A DNA stretch of 64,000 bases from contig LDWW01000006.1 of the NCBI GenBank assembly GCA_001045525.1, positions 1 through 64,000 of the forward strand, written 5' to 3'. Under the pieces are notes generated by a model, which saw only the letters and a program-made list of their open reading frames with translations, ran no database searches and had not been told where the DNA came from. Shown here piece by piece: positions 37,866 through 47,130 of this stretch (position 1 is the stretch's first letter; each line of letters starts with the position of its first letter). The position numbers and the translations under genes were made by a program. The DNA is from Chitinispirillum alkaliphilum. Its GTDB lineage: Bacteria > Fibrobacterota > Chitinivibrionia > Chitinivibrionales > Chitinispirillaceae.

Positions 37866-37993
37866 TGAAGTACCCCCGAAAAGAGAGATGATGTAGTACA
37901 GAGTGCTCTAAACTCACTTGTGTTTAAAATACTTTTTCTCTTTGCTGCATCAAAGTTATTAATATTTGCACTGGCGATTACTTTTTCCCTGCT

Positions 37994-38749
37994 TTATCGG
38001 GGCCATCGTGCAAGCTCCCGCATACTTACGACCTGAGTTTTTGAAATGATAAGATGGTCCAGAAGGGGGATTTCGAGCAGTTTTCCCACAGTGAAAAGCC
38101 TCTCAGTTATAAGCCAGTCAGCCTCCGAGGGGTTTAGCCCCCCACCGGGATGATTATGAGCCAGGATATACGATGCAGCACCGCATTTCATAGCCCTCTC
38201 CATTACGGTTCTGGGATAAACCGCGCACTGATTGACAGTCCCTTCGCATAGTATTTCGGTTTGAATGATATGGTTTGAGCTGTCCATAAACAGAGCAGCC
38301 ACATATTCCTCTCGCCTGTGACCAAAGTTAAATCTGAAATACTCCTCAACGTCACGACGATGAGAGATAACAGGCTGCTGCTGATAACGTTGCTGAAGAC
38401 AAACTGCCATGACATCCCTGATCAGGGTAAGCAGTGCTGCGGATCTGAGCCCCAGCCCCTTTACCACTGCCAAATCAGCCGCTGGCATATTTACAATCTT
38501 ACTGATAGTCCCGTAGCGGTTTAACAGTTCCCTTGCGATGGGCTTGGTGTCTTTGCGGGGAATTACAAAAGTTAAAAGCAATTCTACCATTTCATGATCA
38601 TGAAAGCCTGACAACCCAGCCTTCAGATATCTCTCAAGCAACCGCTTGCGATGACCGTTGGAGGAGACTTCCCCACGGGCATCAGAGGGCTCTTTGTAGC
38701 TGTGGGCTACACCGGCAGGAACCCCTTGATTTTTAAATGTGTTGGACAT
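37994..38749 (-). CDS. radC: RadC family protein (JAB/MPN-type, UPF0758)
   Basis: The 251-residue protein has an N-terminal helix-hairpin-helix region (LAVVKGLGLRSAALLTLI) and a C-terminal JAB1/MPN-like metalloprotease-type domain with AHNHPGGGLNPSEAD, the HxH...D metal motif. RadC was once linked to DNA repair; its real role is unsettled. The length is normal. An AGAGAG ribosome site precedes the ATG. Confidence 0.93.
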   Translation of the reverse strand: MSNTFKNQGVPAGVAHSYKEPSDARGEVSSNGHRKRLLERYLKAGLSGFHDHEMVELLLTFVIPRKDTKPIARELLNRYGTISKIVNMPAADLAVVKGLGLRSAALLTLIRDVMAVCLQQRYQQQPVISHRRDVEEYFRFNFGHRREEYVAALFMDSSNHIIQTEILCEGTVNQCAVYPRTVMERAMKCGAASYILAHNHPGGGLNPSEADWLITERLFTVGKLLEIPLLDHLIISKTQVVSMRELARWPR

Positions 38750-38838
38750 TATAAGCTCTCTTTGATAAAATCGTGTTCTGATTTTAACTTACAAGAGAAA
38801 TGGATCGGGAGTAAATTTTAGAGAGATAAAAAGAGAAT

Positions 38839-38869
38839 TACCTGAATACCCCTTGAGGATATTCAGGTA
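38839..38869 (-). terminator. Rho-independent terminator of the E1/lipoyl-KASIII operon
   Basis: On the minus strand TACCTGAATA pairs with TATTCAGGTA over an 11-nt loop, followed by a T-rich stretch (ATTCTCTTTTTATC). It lies 34 nt after the stop of the lipoyl-KASIII gene. Confidence 0.75.
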
Positions 38870-38903
38870 CTTGAAAATCAGCTATGCGGGAGATGAGAAG
38901 TTA

Positions 38904-40238
38904 TTACCACTCCAACGAGAGACCAGCAGCAGTAATTCCCGCTCCAACAGTACAGAAAATGACCTTATCACCCTTCTGCAGCCCTTTTTCGATTTCCGAA
39001 AGAGCTATAGGGATGCTTGCACTTGATGTATTCCCAACTCTGTCGATGTTGAGATAAAACCGTTCAAATGATATGCCGCTCTTTCTGGCTGCAGCTTTTA
39101 TGATTCTTCCGTTTGCCTGATGTGGAACCACCCACCTGACATCCTGGGGCTGCCAGTTACTTTTAACCACAAGTTCTCGCACGAGTGATGAGAAACTTTC
39201 AGTAGCAAATCTAAAGAGCGCTTTTCCGTCAAGGCGCACCCAGGGATCAAAATCAGCGGAATTGTCCGGCACTTCGTAGCCGGGATAGTGCCGCCTTGCC
39301 ATGTGAAGCCCGTCACTGTCAGCACTTAAAATTTCCTGTTTTATGATATGGCCGGATCTCGAGCCAGAAACAACAGTCGCACCTGCCCCATCTCCGAAAA
39401 GGAAATAGGTGTCTTTATCATTTTTATCAAGCACCCTGGACTGCATATCAACAGCAGTTACAAGTACATTATCGGCTACACCGGAGAGGATTAACCCCTT
39501 GGCGGTGGATATGGCATAGAGCCAGCCAGAACATGCTGCATTGAGGTCAAAGGCAGGCACGCCCCTTATACCCAGCATACCCTGAAGAATACATGCGGTT
39601 GAAGGCATAACCACATCGGGGGTTGTGGTGGAGACCACTATTGCCCCTATATCTTTAGTTGACAGGCCCGATTCTTCGATTGCTTTTAGTGATGCCTGGT
39701 AAGCCATATCTGAAGGTTTCTCTTCACTTGAGGCCCACCGTCTCTCTTTTATCCCGGTAACTCCGTATATGTAGTCTTCTGTTATATTGGGAAATTCCGA
39801 CAGAAGCTCATCTGTTTTTACCACACGGGTGGGCAGATAGGTGCCAAACCCAAGCATAGAGATCTCTCTTGGAGCAGAGTGTACCGCTGCCTTAGGGGTC
39901 AATTCCATTTTTTGTGGATTCGCAGATTCCTCCTGCTTAACCTCCTGTTTTTCTCCGCTACCCGCCTGTGAATTCTCATGCATGGAGGGATCAGAGGTTG
40001 TAATCTCCATAACCGGATTTTCAAAAGGAACAGATGCACCCTCGTTATAAAGCAGTTTCTCAACCTTCCCCTCACAGGGAGCTTCAAAATCAAAGGTGGA
40101 TTTAGCACTCTCAACTTCAGCAAGAATCTGATCTTTTTTAAAGGTATCGCCTTCGCTTACCAACCAGCGTATAATGGTAGCTTCAGTTTCTGCTGCAGCC
40201 TGTGCCGGTAAGTGTAAGACAGTATTAAAAGATGTCAT
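38904..40238 (-). CDS. Lipoyl domain fused to 3-oxoacyl-ACP synthase III
   Basis: The 444-residue protein has two parts. Residues 1-80 are a lipoyl domain like that of 2-oxo acid dehydrogenase E2, with the expected modification site Lys46 (EVESAKSTFDF). Residues 81-122 are a polar, Glu/Lys-rich linker. Residues 123-444 are a complete KAS III (FabH-like) with Cys236 (NAACSGW), His373 (VPHQANGR) and Asn403 (VGNTSSAS). The partner gene upstream encodes a fused E1 and ends 1 nt before its ATG. I infer that an acyl group formed by E1 on the lipoyl arm may pass to the KAS III active site for chain initiation. KAS III normally uses acyl-CoA. Confidence 0.85.
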   Translation of the reverse strand: MTSFNTVLHLPAQAAAETEATIIRWLVSEGDTFKKDQILAEVESAKSTFDFEAPCEGKVEKLLYNEGASVPFENPVMEITTSDPSMHENSQAGSGEKQEVKQEESANPQKMELTPKAAVHSAPREISMLGFGTYLPTRVVKTDELLSEFPNITEDYIYGVTGIKERRWASSEEKPSDMAYQASLKAIEESGLSTKDIGAIVVSTTTPDVVMPSTACILQGMLGIRGVPAFDLNAACSGWLYAISTAKGLILSGVADNVLVTAVDMQSRVLDKNDKDTYFLFGDGAGATVVSGSRSGHIIKQEILSADSDGLHMARRHYPGYEVPDNSADFDPWVRLDGKALFRFATESFSSLVRELVVKSNWQPQDVRWVVPHQANGRIIKAAARKSGISFERFYLNIDRVGNTSSASIPIALSEIEKGLQKGDKVIFCTVGAGITAAGLSLEW

Positions 40239-40239
40239 T

Positions 40240-42297
40240 TTAAGTTGCCTCTCCTAGTATCTTTTCAATCGCACACCTTATTCTTTCCTGACCTGGCAAA
40301 TAGGTGTATTCCAACTCTTTAGCAAAGGGAACTGGTGTATCCGGAGCACTCACTTTTACCGGAGCACACTTTAAAGAACTGAAACATCTCTGAACAGCAA
40401 GAGAAATAAACCGGTCACCTAACCCGGCGGTTTCTCCGCTCTCCTGAATAACAAGTAACCTTCCGGTCGCTTCAATTGATTTCAATACCGGTTCAAAGTT
40501 TAATGGGTTTAATATAAATGGATTCCATACCGAAGCGGAATAGTTATTGTTATTAACGACTTTTAGTGCCTGCTCTACCATCGCTCCCATAGCAACGATA
40601 GTCAGATCTTCACCCTGGGTATACTGTCTTGGGCGAAACACCTCAGAGATATCTCCCTTAAATTCTATATCTCCCTGATTACCCCAGTAGAGAAGCTTAT
40701 GCTCCAAAACGATACAGGGATTAGGATCGTAAAAGCCAGCAAGTATTGCTTCATATGTCTCTTGTGGAGTAACAGGATAGAGAAGTTTAATACCCGGAAA
40801 CCGTGTCCAGAGTCCATCATATTCTGCAGAATGAAATGCCCCCAGAGTTATCCCTCCCCCACAGGGCATCCGGAAAAGAATAGGAGCGCTTTTTCCCGTT
40901 CTGTAAAACCAGGTTCCTGAGTTCAGGGCGACCTGAGTAACCGCTTCGGTGGAAAAATCCGCAAACTGAAACTCCATAACCGGCCTGGTGTTAACCTGCG
41001 AAGCTCCAAGGCAGAACCCGGCAGTACCGGACTCACATATCGGAAAATCAAGGACACGATCAGGGCCATGTTTTTTTATCAACCCCTTACAGGTTTTGAA
41101 GGCAGACCCATACTCACCTATATCCTGTCCACAGATAAATGCATCTGAATTGCTGGTAAGTATATGATCAAGAGCTGTGTTAATTGCATTTAAATTCCTC
41201 ACCTGTTTTGCACTGAAAGGTGAGATCTTTGGAATTTCAGCACTACAGAATACCACCTGAGGGGGCGTGGTTGGATTGGGTCTTGAACATGCAACAGCTC
41301 TGCTTGTCAGAGTGTCGGTTTCCTCTGTGATTTGCTTTTCAAGATCACACAGCTCCTCTTCTGAAACAATTCCCTCTGCGAGAATCTTTTCCCTTACAGC
41401 AGGAACTGGATCGAGCTTGAGAATTCTCTCTTTCTCCTGGTCGCTGATATAATCACAGGTATCGTAGACCGCATGCCCTTCAAGACGTATCGTTTTGGCC
41501 TCAATCAATACCGGGTGAGGATTCTCAGCCATCTCCCTGAGAGAATCGGTCACAGCACTGTATACTTCCCATGGGTCGAGCCCGTTGATGGTTTTCCCCG
41601 GTATTCCATAGCCGGATGCCCTGTCGGAAATGTTTTTACATTTGAATTGTTTTTGAGTTGGGGTGGAAAATGCGTAATTATTGTTTTGGACAATAAACAC
41701 TACCGGCACATTTTGTACAGAAGCCAAATTCAAAGCCTCATGGAAGTCCCCTGTGCTGGCGCCGCCATCCCCTATCGCGGTGATACCGTAAATCTCTTCT
41801 CCGTTTTTACGTCCTGCCCATACACCTCCAACCGTAAGGGGGAGCATACCACCCAGATGACTTATCATGGGAAACCGCCGGTTCAGCGCATCCCCATGGT
41901 GGACATTACCCTCTCTGCCATGTGTGGGACTGTCAGCATTTGCCAGGTGCTGGCAAATAAGGGAATAGGGGTTAGCTCCGGCCACCAGATGTGATCCCAG
42001 ATCACGGTGAAGCAGAGACAAAATATCTTTTCCAGACCGGAAGGGTAGGGCCATCCCCACAGCAGTAGCTTCATTCCCTTTACTCATTACAACAGTACCC
42101 TTAACCATCCCCTTGCGAAACAGTTCCTTAATTTTATTGTCGATAAGACGGGTAAGGAACATAAAGGGGTAAGCCTTTAAATATAGCTGCTCTCGGGACA
42201 ACAGATCCGGAAATCGGGGCACGTTACTCTGCATTGTTTTAATACAGCTCTGATCGGAATTAGTTAATACTGAGATATATCCTCCCAGGTAGAACAT
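40240..42297 (-). CDS. 2-oxo acid dehydrogenase E1, fused alpha and beta subunits
   Basis: This is a thiamine diphosphate-dependent decarboxylase/lipoyl-acylating enzyme of 685 residues. The alpha part (to about 345) has the ThDP motif GDGGASTGDFHEALN..NNNYAFSTP. The beta part (from about 365) has GQDIGEYGSAFKTCKGL, a Glu in FPICESGTAGF and the C-terminal swivel domain (VIQESGETAGLGDR). Substrate class (pyruvate, branched-chain or other) is not clear. No E2 catalytic or E3 gene is adjacent; only the lipoyl-KASIII gene follows. Start may be the ATG at 42297 or, closer to the family start, the ATG at 42234. Confidence 0.85.
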   Translation of the reverse strand: MFYLGGYISVLTNSDQSCIKTMQSNVPRFPDLLSREQLYLKAYPFMFLTRLIDNKIKELFRKGMVKGTVVMSKGNEATAVGMALPFRSGKDILSLLHRDLGSHLVAGANPYSLICQHLANADSPTHGREGNVHHGDALNRRFPMISHLGGMLPLTVGGVWAGRKNGEEIYGITAIGDGGASTGDFHEALNLASVQNVPVVFIVQNNNYAFSTPTQKQFKCKNISDRASGYGIPGKTINGLDPWEVYSAVTDSLREMAENPHPVLIEAKTIRLEGHAVYDTCDYISDQEKERILKLDPVPAVREKILAEGIVSEEELCDLEKQITEETDTLTSRAVACSRPNPTTPPQVVFCSAEIPKISPFSAKQVRNLNAINTALDHILTSNSDAFICGQDIGEYGSAFKTCKGLIKKHGPDRVLDFPICESGTAGFCLGASQVNTRPVMEFQFADFSTEAVTQVALNSGTWFYRTGKSAPILFRMPCGGGITLGAFHSAEYDGLWTRFPGIKLLYPVTPQETYEAILAGFYDPNPCIVLEHKLLYWGNQGDIEFKGDISEVFRPRQYTQGEDLTIVAMGAMVEQALKVVNNNNYSASVWNPFILNPLNFEPVLKSIEATGRLLVIQESGETAGLGDRFISLAVQRCFSSLKCAPVKVSAPDTPVPFAKELEYTYLPGQERIRCAIEKILGEAT

Positions 42298-42556
42298 TTC
42301 AGATAATAATTGGATTATCTACAATTAGTTGTATTCAAAATAATAAAATTTTTGAGCAAGTAAGATAATTTTATAAATTTCACACCTAGAGTAACTTAAG
42401 TTCATATTTTACCAGCTCCCATATCTTGGCAATAATGCCCTCTTTTTTAATGTGACAGCCCTGATTTCCTTTACAGGGAGACAAAAAACCTGAAAAAAAA
42501 ATTAAAATATGCTTAGAGAGAGATTTTTTGGCATATATATTGTTTATGTTACTGTT

Positions 42557-42571
42557 TCTATAAATTATAGA
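42557..42571. promoter_or_regulatory. Palindrome in the ldhA promoter region
   Basis: TCTATAA and TTATAGA flank a single A, 25 nt before the ldhA start. GTTAC and GTAAC flank it further out, though not symmetrically. It could be an operator or overlap the -10 region. It does not match the Rex consensus closely. Confidence 0.35.
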
Positions 42572-42596
42572 CAAAAATGTAACCAGGGGGGGGACA

Positions 42597-43649
42597 ATGA
42601 GTAAAAAAGTAAAAATCGCTTTATTCGATTCCAAACCTTACGACCAGGAGTTTTTCGATACAATAAACCAAAAGTATGGTTATGAAATTCAGTATTTCCC
42701 CAATCGCCTTAGTTCCGAAACAGTTGCCCTTGCCAGAGATTTTGATACAATCTGCGCATTCGTGAACGACAATATCGATGCAAAAGTAATCACCCAGCTT
42801 CATGAAAGTGGTACAAAACTCATAGCTCTGCGCTGTGCCGGATACAACAATGTTGATCTCAACTCTGCCTACGGAAAAATCCACGTTGTACGTGTGCCGG
42901 CATATTCACCCTATGCAGTGGCAGAACATGCTGTTGCTCTGATGCTCTCTCTGAACCGCAAAACTCATAAAGCATATTTTCGCACCCGCGATCACAACTT
43001 CTCCCTTAATGGACTTCTTGGCTTCGATATGCATAGCAAAACTGCAGGAATCGTAGGAACCGGGAAAATCGGAAAAGTCGCCATCGATATCCTTAAAGGA
43101 TTTGGGATGAAAATACTCGCTTTCGATGTATATCCCGATCAGCAATTCGCAGAAAAAAATGGAGTGGAATACACTGATCTGGACACACTATACAAACAGA
43201 GTGACATTATTTCTCTCCATTGCCCGCTGACTCCGGAAAATGTATACATGATCAATTCTGATTCCATTTCAAAAATGAAAGATGGAGTGATGATCATTAA
43301 TACCGGGCGGGGTAAGCTTATAAACTCCAAAGATCTGATCGATGGACTCAAGGCTAAAAAGATCGGCTCTGCAGGACTCGATGTGTACGAGGAAGAAGGA
43401 GACTACTTCTTCGAGGACTTCTCGGCAGAAGCTATAAGTGATGATGTGCTTGCGCGATTGCTATCTTTTCCAAATGTGCTGGTAACTTCACACCAGGCTT
43501 TTTTCACTCATGAAGCATTGGATAAAATCGCTCTGACCACTCTGGAAAATATCAGAAATTACCACGAAGAGGGACATCTACCTAACGAAATCTGCTATCA
43601 CTGTAACGGTGAGGGGTGTAAGCGAAAGGAATCGGGACGCTGTTTTTAA
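42597..43649 (+). CDS. ldhA: D-lactate dehydrogenase (2-hydroxyacid dehydrogenase family)
   Basis: The enzyme reduces pyruvate to D-lactate with NADH, a fermentative step. The 350-residue protein has the NAD-binding motif GIVGTGKIGKVA (with the downstream Asp in AFDVYPDQ), catalytic Arg in NTGRGKLI, Glu in GLDVYEEEGDYFFED and His in TSHQAFFTHEAL, as in LdhA. The C-terminal tail ends with a Cys-rich CHCNGEGCKRKESGRCF, longer than usual and possibly metal-binding. A strong G-rich ribosome site precedes the ATG. Confidence 0.92.
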   Translation: MSKKVKIALFDSKPYDQEFFDTINQKYGYEIQYFPNRLSSETVALARDFDTICAFVNDNIDAKVITQLHESGTKLIALRCAGYNNVDLNSAYGKIHVVRVPAYSPYAVAEHAVALMLSLNRKTHKAYFRTRDHNFSLNGLLGFDMHSKTAGIVGTGKIGKVAIDILKGFGMKILAFDVYPDQQFAEKNGVEYTDLDTLYKQSDIISLHCPLTPENVYMINSDSISKMKDGVMIINTGRGKLINSKDLIDGLKAKKIGSAGLDVYEEEGDYFFEDFSAEAISDDVLARLLSFPNVLVTSHQAFFTHEALDKIALTTLENIRNYHEEGHLPNEICYHCNGEGCKRKESGRCF

Positions 43650-43661
43650 ACTCCAATAAAG

Positions 43662-43689
43662 AGGTGGTATGATTCGTTTCATACCACCT
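43662..43689 (+). terminator. Rho-independent terminator of ldhA
   Basis: AGGTGGTATG (43662-43671) and CATACCACCT (43680-43689) form a 10-bp stem with an 8-nt loop, followed by ATATTAATCTTTTATTT. It lies 12 nt after the ldhA stop. Confidence 0.75.
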
Positions 43690-43871
43690 ATATTAATCTT
43701 TTATTTCCCCCATTCCCCTCTACACCAGAACCAATCCGCACCCATCAGCTCACCTATTCTTTACCGAAAACTTCATATTTGATTGACTGCAAGAGAAATG
43801 TAAGATTATTTTGATAACGGTAGAAGTTTAGACTACATTAAAGTTAGCCACACCATCTCAGGGGTACTAAT

Positions 43872-44840
43872 TTGAAAAACTTAATAGCAGTGAACATGAA
43901 AAACATGCTTATGGTTATACTGACAGTTGTGTCCTTTGCTCATGGGATGTACTTTATTCAGATTAAAGCATCTACGGATTTGGATTCAGTCTTGACTGCC
44001 TCAGCTGTTTACAGGGAAAAAGCTGTACCGTTTGTAATTTCAGAAACGATAAGCAGTGATGAGGTATTTTACCGTCTGAGGTTAGGGGGCTTTGCCAACA
44101 GAGAGGATGCCCAAAAACTTTCTGATTTTCTCAGCCTCCAGGACGTCTGGATTGTTCACGATGAAACAGCGCCAGCTGACAGAATCATAAAAGAGGTTTT
44201 CTTAGAACGGATCAACTTCTGTATTCCCCCTTCGATTGCGTATTATCAGGATTTTGACCTTATCTGTCTATACGATAACAAAAGGGGGTTTGAAGCAGCA
44301 AGGGCACCGGGAGACCTTTATCTTTTCTCCGGGGCACACAGAAGGCTTCAAAAAGTAACGGGAGTAACGGGCTTTATACCTAAACGCAACTCAGTCATTC
44401 TGGGAATACCTCAACTGATTGCCGGACCCGAAATAGAGCATTTCAGCCCGCAATCACCTGAGATAAAGAGTATTGCTGAACAGTATCATCTTCCAGTTGA
44501 ACTTGTATTGGAAAACAAGCAATACTTTGAAGCATTTATGAGCACCAAAATAAATATCGAACATGAACTTGACCTGACCAGCGGAGAAATCATTCCGCAC
44601 TACAGAGTTGGTTGTGATTTCTATGACAATGATGAAAGCTGTGTAAGAGTGAAAAGCTATATTGAACCGGGAAGAGGTCCCGTTGGTAATGGGAGCCTCA
44701 ACACAATATGCATGGAATATTTTGCATGTAGTGCTAACTATTTAACTCCAGGTGAGCATATTGAGGGGCAAAACGTGGTTGTCCTTACTTTACCGGACAA
44801 AAATCAGTCTTTTACATTTTTTGCATTGCTTTTTAAATAG
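43872..44840 (+). CDS. Exported SPOR-domain-like protein
   Basis: The 322-residue protein begins with a signal peptide (MLMVILTVVSFAHG near residue 12-25) and then a region resembling a SPOR peptidoglycan-binding domain: YFIQIKAS, followed by EVFYRLRLGGFANREDAQKL. The remaining 220 residues match no family I know. The start is TTG at 43872 with CAGGGG upstream. It lies alone between ldhA and the convergent cysteine desulfurase. Confidence 0.6.
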   Translation: MKNLIAVNMKNMLMVILTVVSFAHGMYFIQIKASTDLDSVLTASAVYREKAVPFVISETISSDEVFYRLRLGGFANREDAQKLSDFLSLQDVWIVHDETAPADRIIKEVFLERINFCIPPSIAYYQDFDLICLYDNKRGFEAARAPGDLYLFSGAHRRLQKVTGVTGFIPKRNSVILGIPQLIAGPEIEHFSPQSPEIKSIAEQYHLPVELVLENKQYFEAFMSTKINIEHELDLTSGEIIPHYRVGCDFYDNDESCVRVKSYIEPGRGPVGNGSLNTICMEYFACSANYLTPGEHIEGQNVVVLTLPDKNQSFTFFALLFK

Positions 44841-44853
44841 GCAGCAGCCAAAA

Positions 44854-45990
44854 TCAGTTGTGGCCCCTTATTCTTTCCACAACATTCTTTAAACTGTCGA
44901 TACAGTCATCAACTTCCTCCTTCGTATTTGAAAAACCCAAAGAGAATCTCACAGCGCATGCAGCTTCCTGGTAACGTCTCCCCAACGCAAGCACCACCGC
45001 AGACGGATCCACACTCCCAGACTGACAGGCTGATCCGCCGGAGATGCATATTCCCTCCTGATCCAGTGCAGCAACTAAAACCTGTGTTTCCACCCCACTA
45101 AATGAGAGATTGATGGTACCGGGAATTCTCCTTCCGGAATCACCATTCCTTATTACTTCATTGATTTCAGCCACTATCCGGCTGTACATATACTCTGTTA
45201 AACTGAAAAGCTTTTCAGAGTTTTCCTTCATTCTGTTACAACATATCTCTGCAGCCGTTACAAACCCCAAAACAGCCGGCAAATTCTGTGTCCCCGGCCT
45301 TATGTTTCTCTCCTGATGCCCCCCGAAAAAAATCGGATCGATTTTTATTCCTCTACGCACATACAACACCCCAACACCCTTTGGACCATTTACCTTGTGA
45401 GATGATAGTGAAAGCAGATCAATTTTCGATCTCTTCACATCCAAAGGGATTTTTCCCAAAGCCTGAACCGCATCACAGTGAAAAACTGCGTTAGCACCGG
45501 CTGAAACAATTTCACCTATTTCATCTATTGGCTGAAGTGTTCCGATTTCGTTATTAGCTGCCATCACCGATACAAGACAGGTATTTTTATTTATCTTTTC
45601 CGACAATACAGTTGTATTGATTATACCCGAGTTGTCAACTTCAATCGCATGACATTTCCGCCCCAGAGACTGCAGGTGCAATGCAGGAGCCATAACCGCC
45701 GGATGCTCGATTGCAGAATAAACCATCTCCTTATCCGAATGAAGATTCATTATCCCAAACAGCGCCAAATTATCAGATTCTGTACCACCCGAGGTAAAAT
45801 AGATCTCATCCGCAGATGCATTAATTAGACCTGCAACTCTCTCTCTTGCACGCTCAAGCTCTGCAAATGCCTTTCTTCCACAGCAATGGATTGAAGAGGG
45901 ATTGCCCCAGTAGCTCTCCATCGCCTCCTCTACAACAGCTCTCACTTCAGGCAACACAGGTGTCGTGGCATTATGGTCGAAATATATCAT
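44854..45990 (-). CDS. Cysteine desulfurase (NifS/IscS type)
   Basis: This PLP enzyme takes sulfur from cysteine for Fe-S cluster assembly. The ATG at 45990 (CGGAG 8 nt upstream) gives 378 residues beginning MIYFDHNATTP; a TTG at 46014 is an unlikely alternative. The PLP lysine lies in LSSHKVNGPKG and the catalytic Cys in SGGSACQSGS, within a class I loop. It is the last gene of the heme operon region, 128 nt after ahbAB. Several radical SAM enzymes encoded upstream need Fe-S clusters. Confidence 0.9.
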   Translation of the reverse strand: MIYFDHNATTPVLPEVRAVVEEAMESYWGNPSSIHCCGRKAFAELERARERVAGLINASADEIYFTSGGTESDNLALFGIMNLHSDKEMVYSAIEHPAVMAPALHLQSLGRKCHAIEVDNSGIINTTVLSEKINKNTCLVSVMAANNEIGTLQPIDEIGEIVSAGANAVFHCDAVQALGKIPLDVKRSKIDLLSLSSHKVNGPKGVGVLYVRRGIKIDPIFFGGHQERNIRPGTQNLPAVLGFVTAAEICCNRMKENSEKLFSLTEYMYSRIVAEINEVIRNGDSGRRIPGTINLSFSGVETQVLVAALDQEGICISGGSACQSGSVDPSAVVLALGRRYQEAACAVRFSLGFSNTKEEVDDCIDSLKNVVERIRGHN

Positions 45991-46118
45991 CAAATCTCCG
46001 GTTGTTATCCTCAAAACTGAAAAGGGTCAAAAAATGCAGGAAAAATACTATTAAAAATAACAACAGGATCAGGAAATAGCCCAGTTTTCCTGGTAAGGGA
46101 AGCTTTTTTATTCACAGT

Positions 46119-47102
46119 TCAGCTTTCATTTTTTGTTTCATAATACCTTACCCGCTCCTTTTTGTATTCTTTCATTGTGGGTAGCTCACAGTACATTTCC
46201 AACTTTTGTTCCCTGGCGATTCTTTCAATAACACCACGGCAGTGATCTGCAGAACATCCGTGAACCATAGTATATATAGAATATGGCCACCCGCTGTTTG
46301 GTAAACGCTCATAGCAGTGACTTACCTCCGGAACCGCTGCGGCATAAGAACCGAAACGGTCTCTGTGTTCTTGATCAACTGACCAAACAACCAGTATGTT
46401 AGCCCTGTAACCCGCCTTTACAGGGTGTAATATGGCAGATACCCGCCTGATAACACCTTGTTTAAGGTAATTTTCAATCTGGGAGACAATGTTTTCCTGT
46501 GATTTGCCAAGAACCTGTGCAGCATGGCTGAAAGGCTCTTCTGTGAGAGGAAGGTCATTCTGAAGCTCTCTGATAAATTCAGTATCAACAGGGTCCGGAG
46601 TGATATCAGTTGAAAGCGTTGAGGGGTCCGACTGTGAAGATTGGCTGACTCCTTGACCCATTTTTAGTTTCAGACCTATGCCAAAGGTTTTCACTGCAGG
46701 AAGATATAGCCACTTACCCACACCAGCCTCATCAGCCAGATAAGCTATCTTTTTTTTTAGATCTACTCTTTTGGGGCTGGTAAGCGTAAACCACAGATTG
46801 TAGTAGTTGTCTCTTAGGTAGTTGTGACTAACCCCTGGAAGAGCATTCAGGATAGTTGCTGTTTTTTCTGTATCCGATTTATCTGTACGGAACGCAGCCA
46901 GGGTGCTGTGATACCCGATCATAGAGGAATTGAATACAGGACCGATGCACCTGATAACACCCCTTTTTTTTAATACTTCGATTCTCTGCAGAACCTCTGC
47001 TGTTTGGCACCCGATTGCCTGGGCTATACAGCGGAAAGGTTCTGTTGTTATGGGGAAATCATACTGCAGAATATCAAGTAAATGTCTGTCTGTTGAATCC
47101 AG
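46119..47102 (-). CDS. ahbAB: Siroheme decarboxylase, AhbA-AhbB fusion
   Basis: The product converts siroheme to 12,18-didecarboxysiroheme. Two Lrp/AsnC-like units sit in one chain. Each has a helix-turn-helix (DRHLLDILQYDFPITTEPF; DTEFIRELQNDLPLTEEPF) and an AsnC-type domain, separated by a Ser/Pro/Asp-rich linker. Usually AhbA and AhbB are separate. The first ATG in frame (46922) would remove the first helix-turn-helix. The frame is open upstream to 47147 but has no ATG, GTG or TTG before that ATG. I place the start at a CTG (47100-47102), giving about 327 residues; an ATT at 47133-47135 that overlaps the hemL stop is an alternative. Confidence 0.8.
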   Translation of the reverse strand: MDSTDRHLLDILQYDFPITTEPFRCIAQAIGCQTAEVLQRIEVLKKRGVIRCIGPVFNSSMIGYHSTLAAFRTDKSDTEKTATILNALPGVSHNYLRDNYYNLWFTLTSPKRVDLKKKIAYLADEAGVGKWLYLPAVKTFGIGLKLKMGQGVSQSSQSDPSTLSTDITPDPVDTEFIRELQNDLPLTEEPFSHAAQVLGKSQENIVSQIENYLKQGVIRRVSAILHPVKAGYRANILVVWSVDQEHRDRFGSYAAAVPEVSHCYERLPNSGWPYSIYTMVHGCSADHCRGVIERIAREQKLEMYCELPTMKEYKKERVRYYETKNES

Positions 47103-47130
47103 ACTATCAGCTTCACTTTTATGAGCCGGC

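Noticed and set aside
42557-42571. Rex operator for ldhA
   Set aside because: Rex sites look like TTGTGAANNNNTTCACAA. This palindrome does not fit, so I listed only an unassigned palindrome.
42386-42634. 82-residue minus-strand ORF upstream of ldhA
   Set aside because: It overlaps the ldhA start and promoter and its composition looks like AT-rich non-coding DNA.
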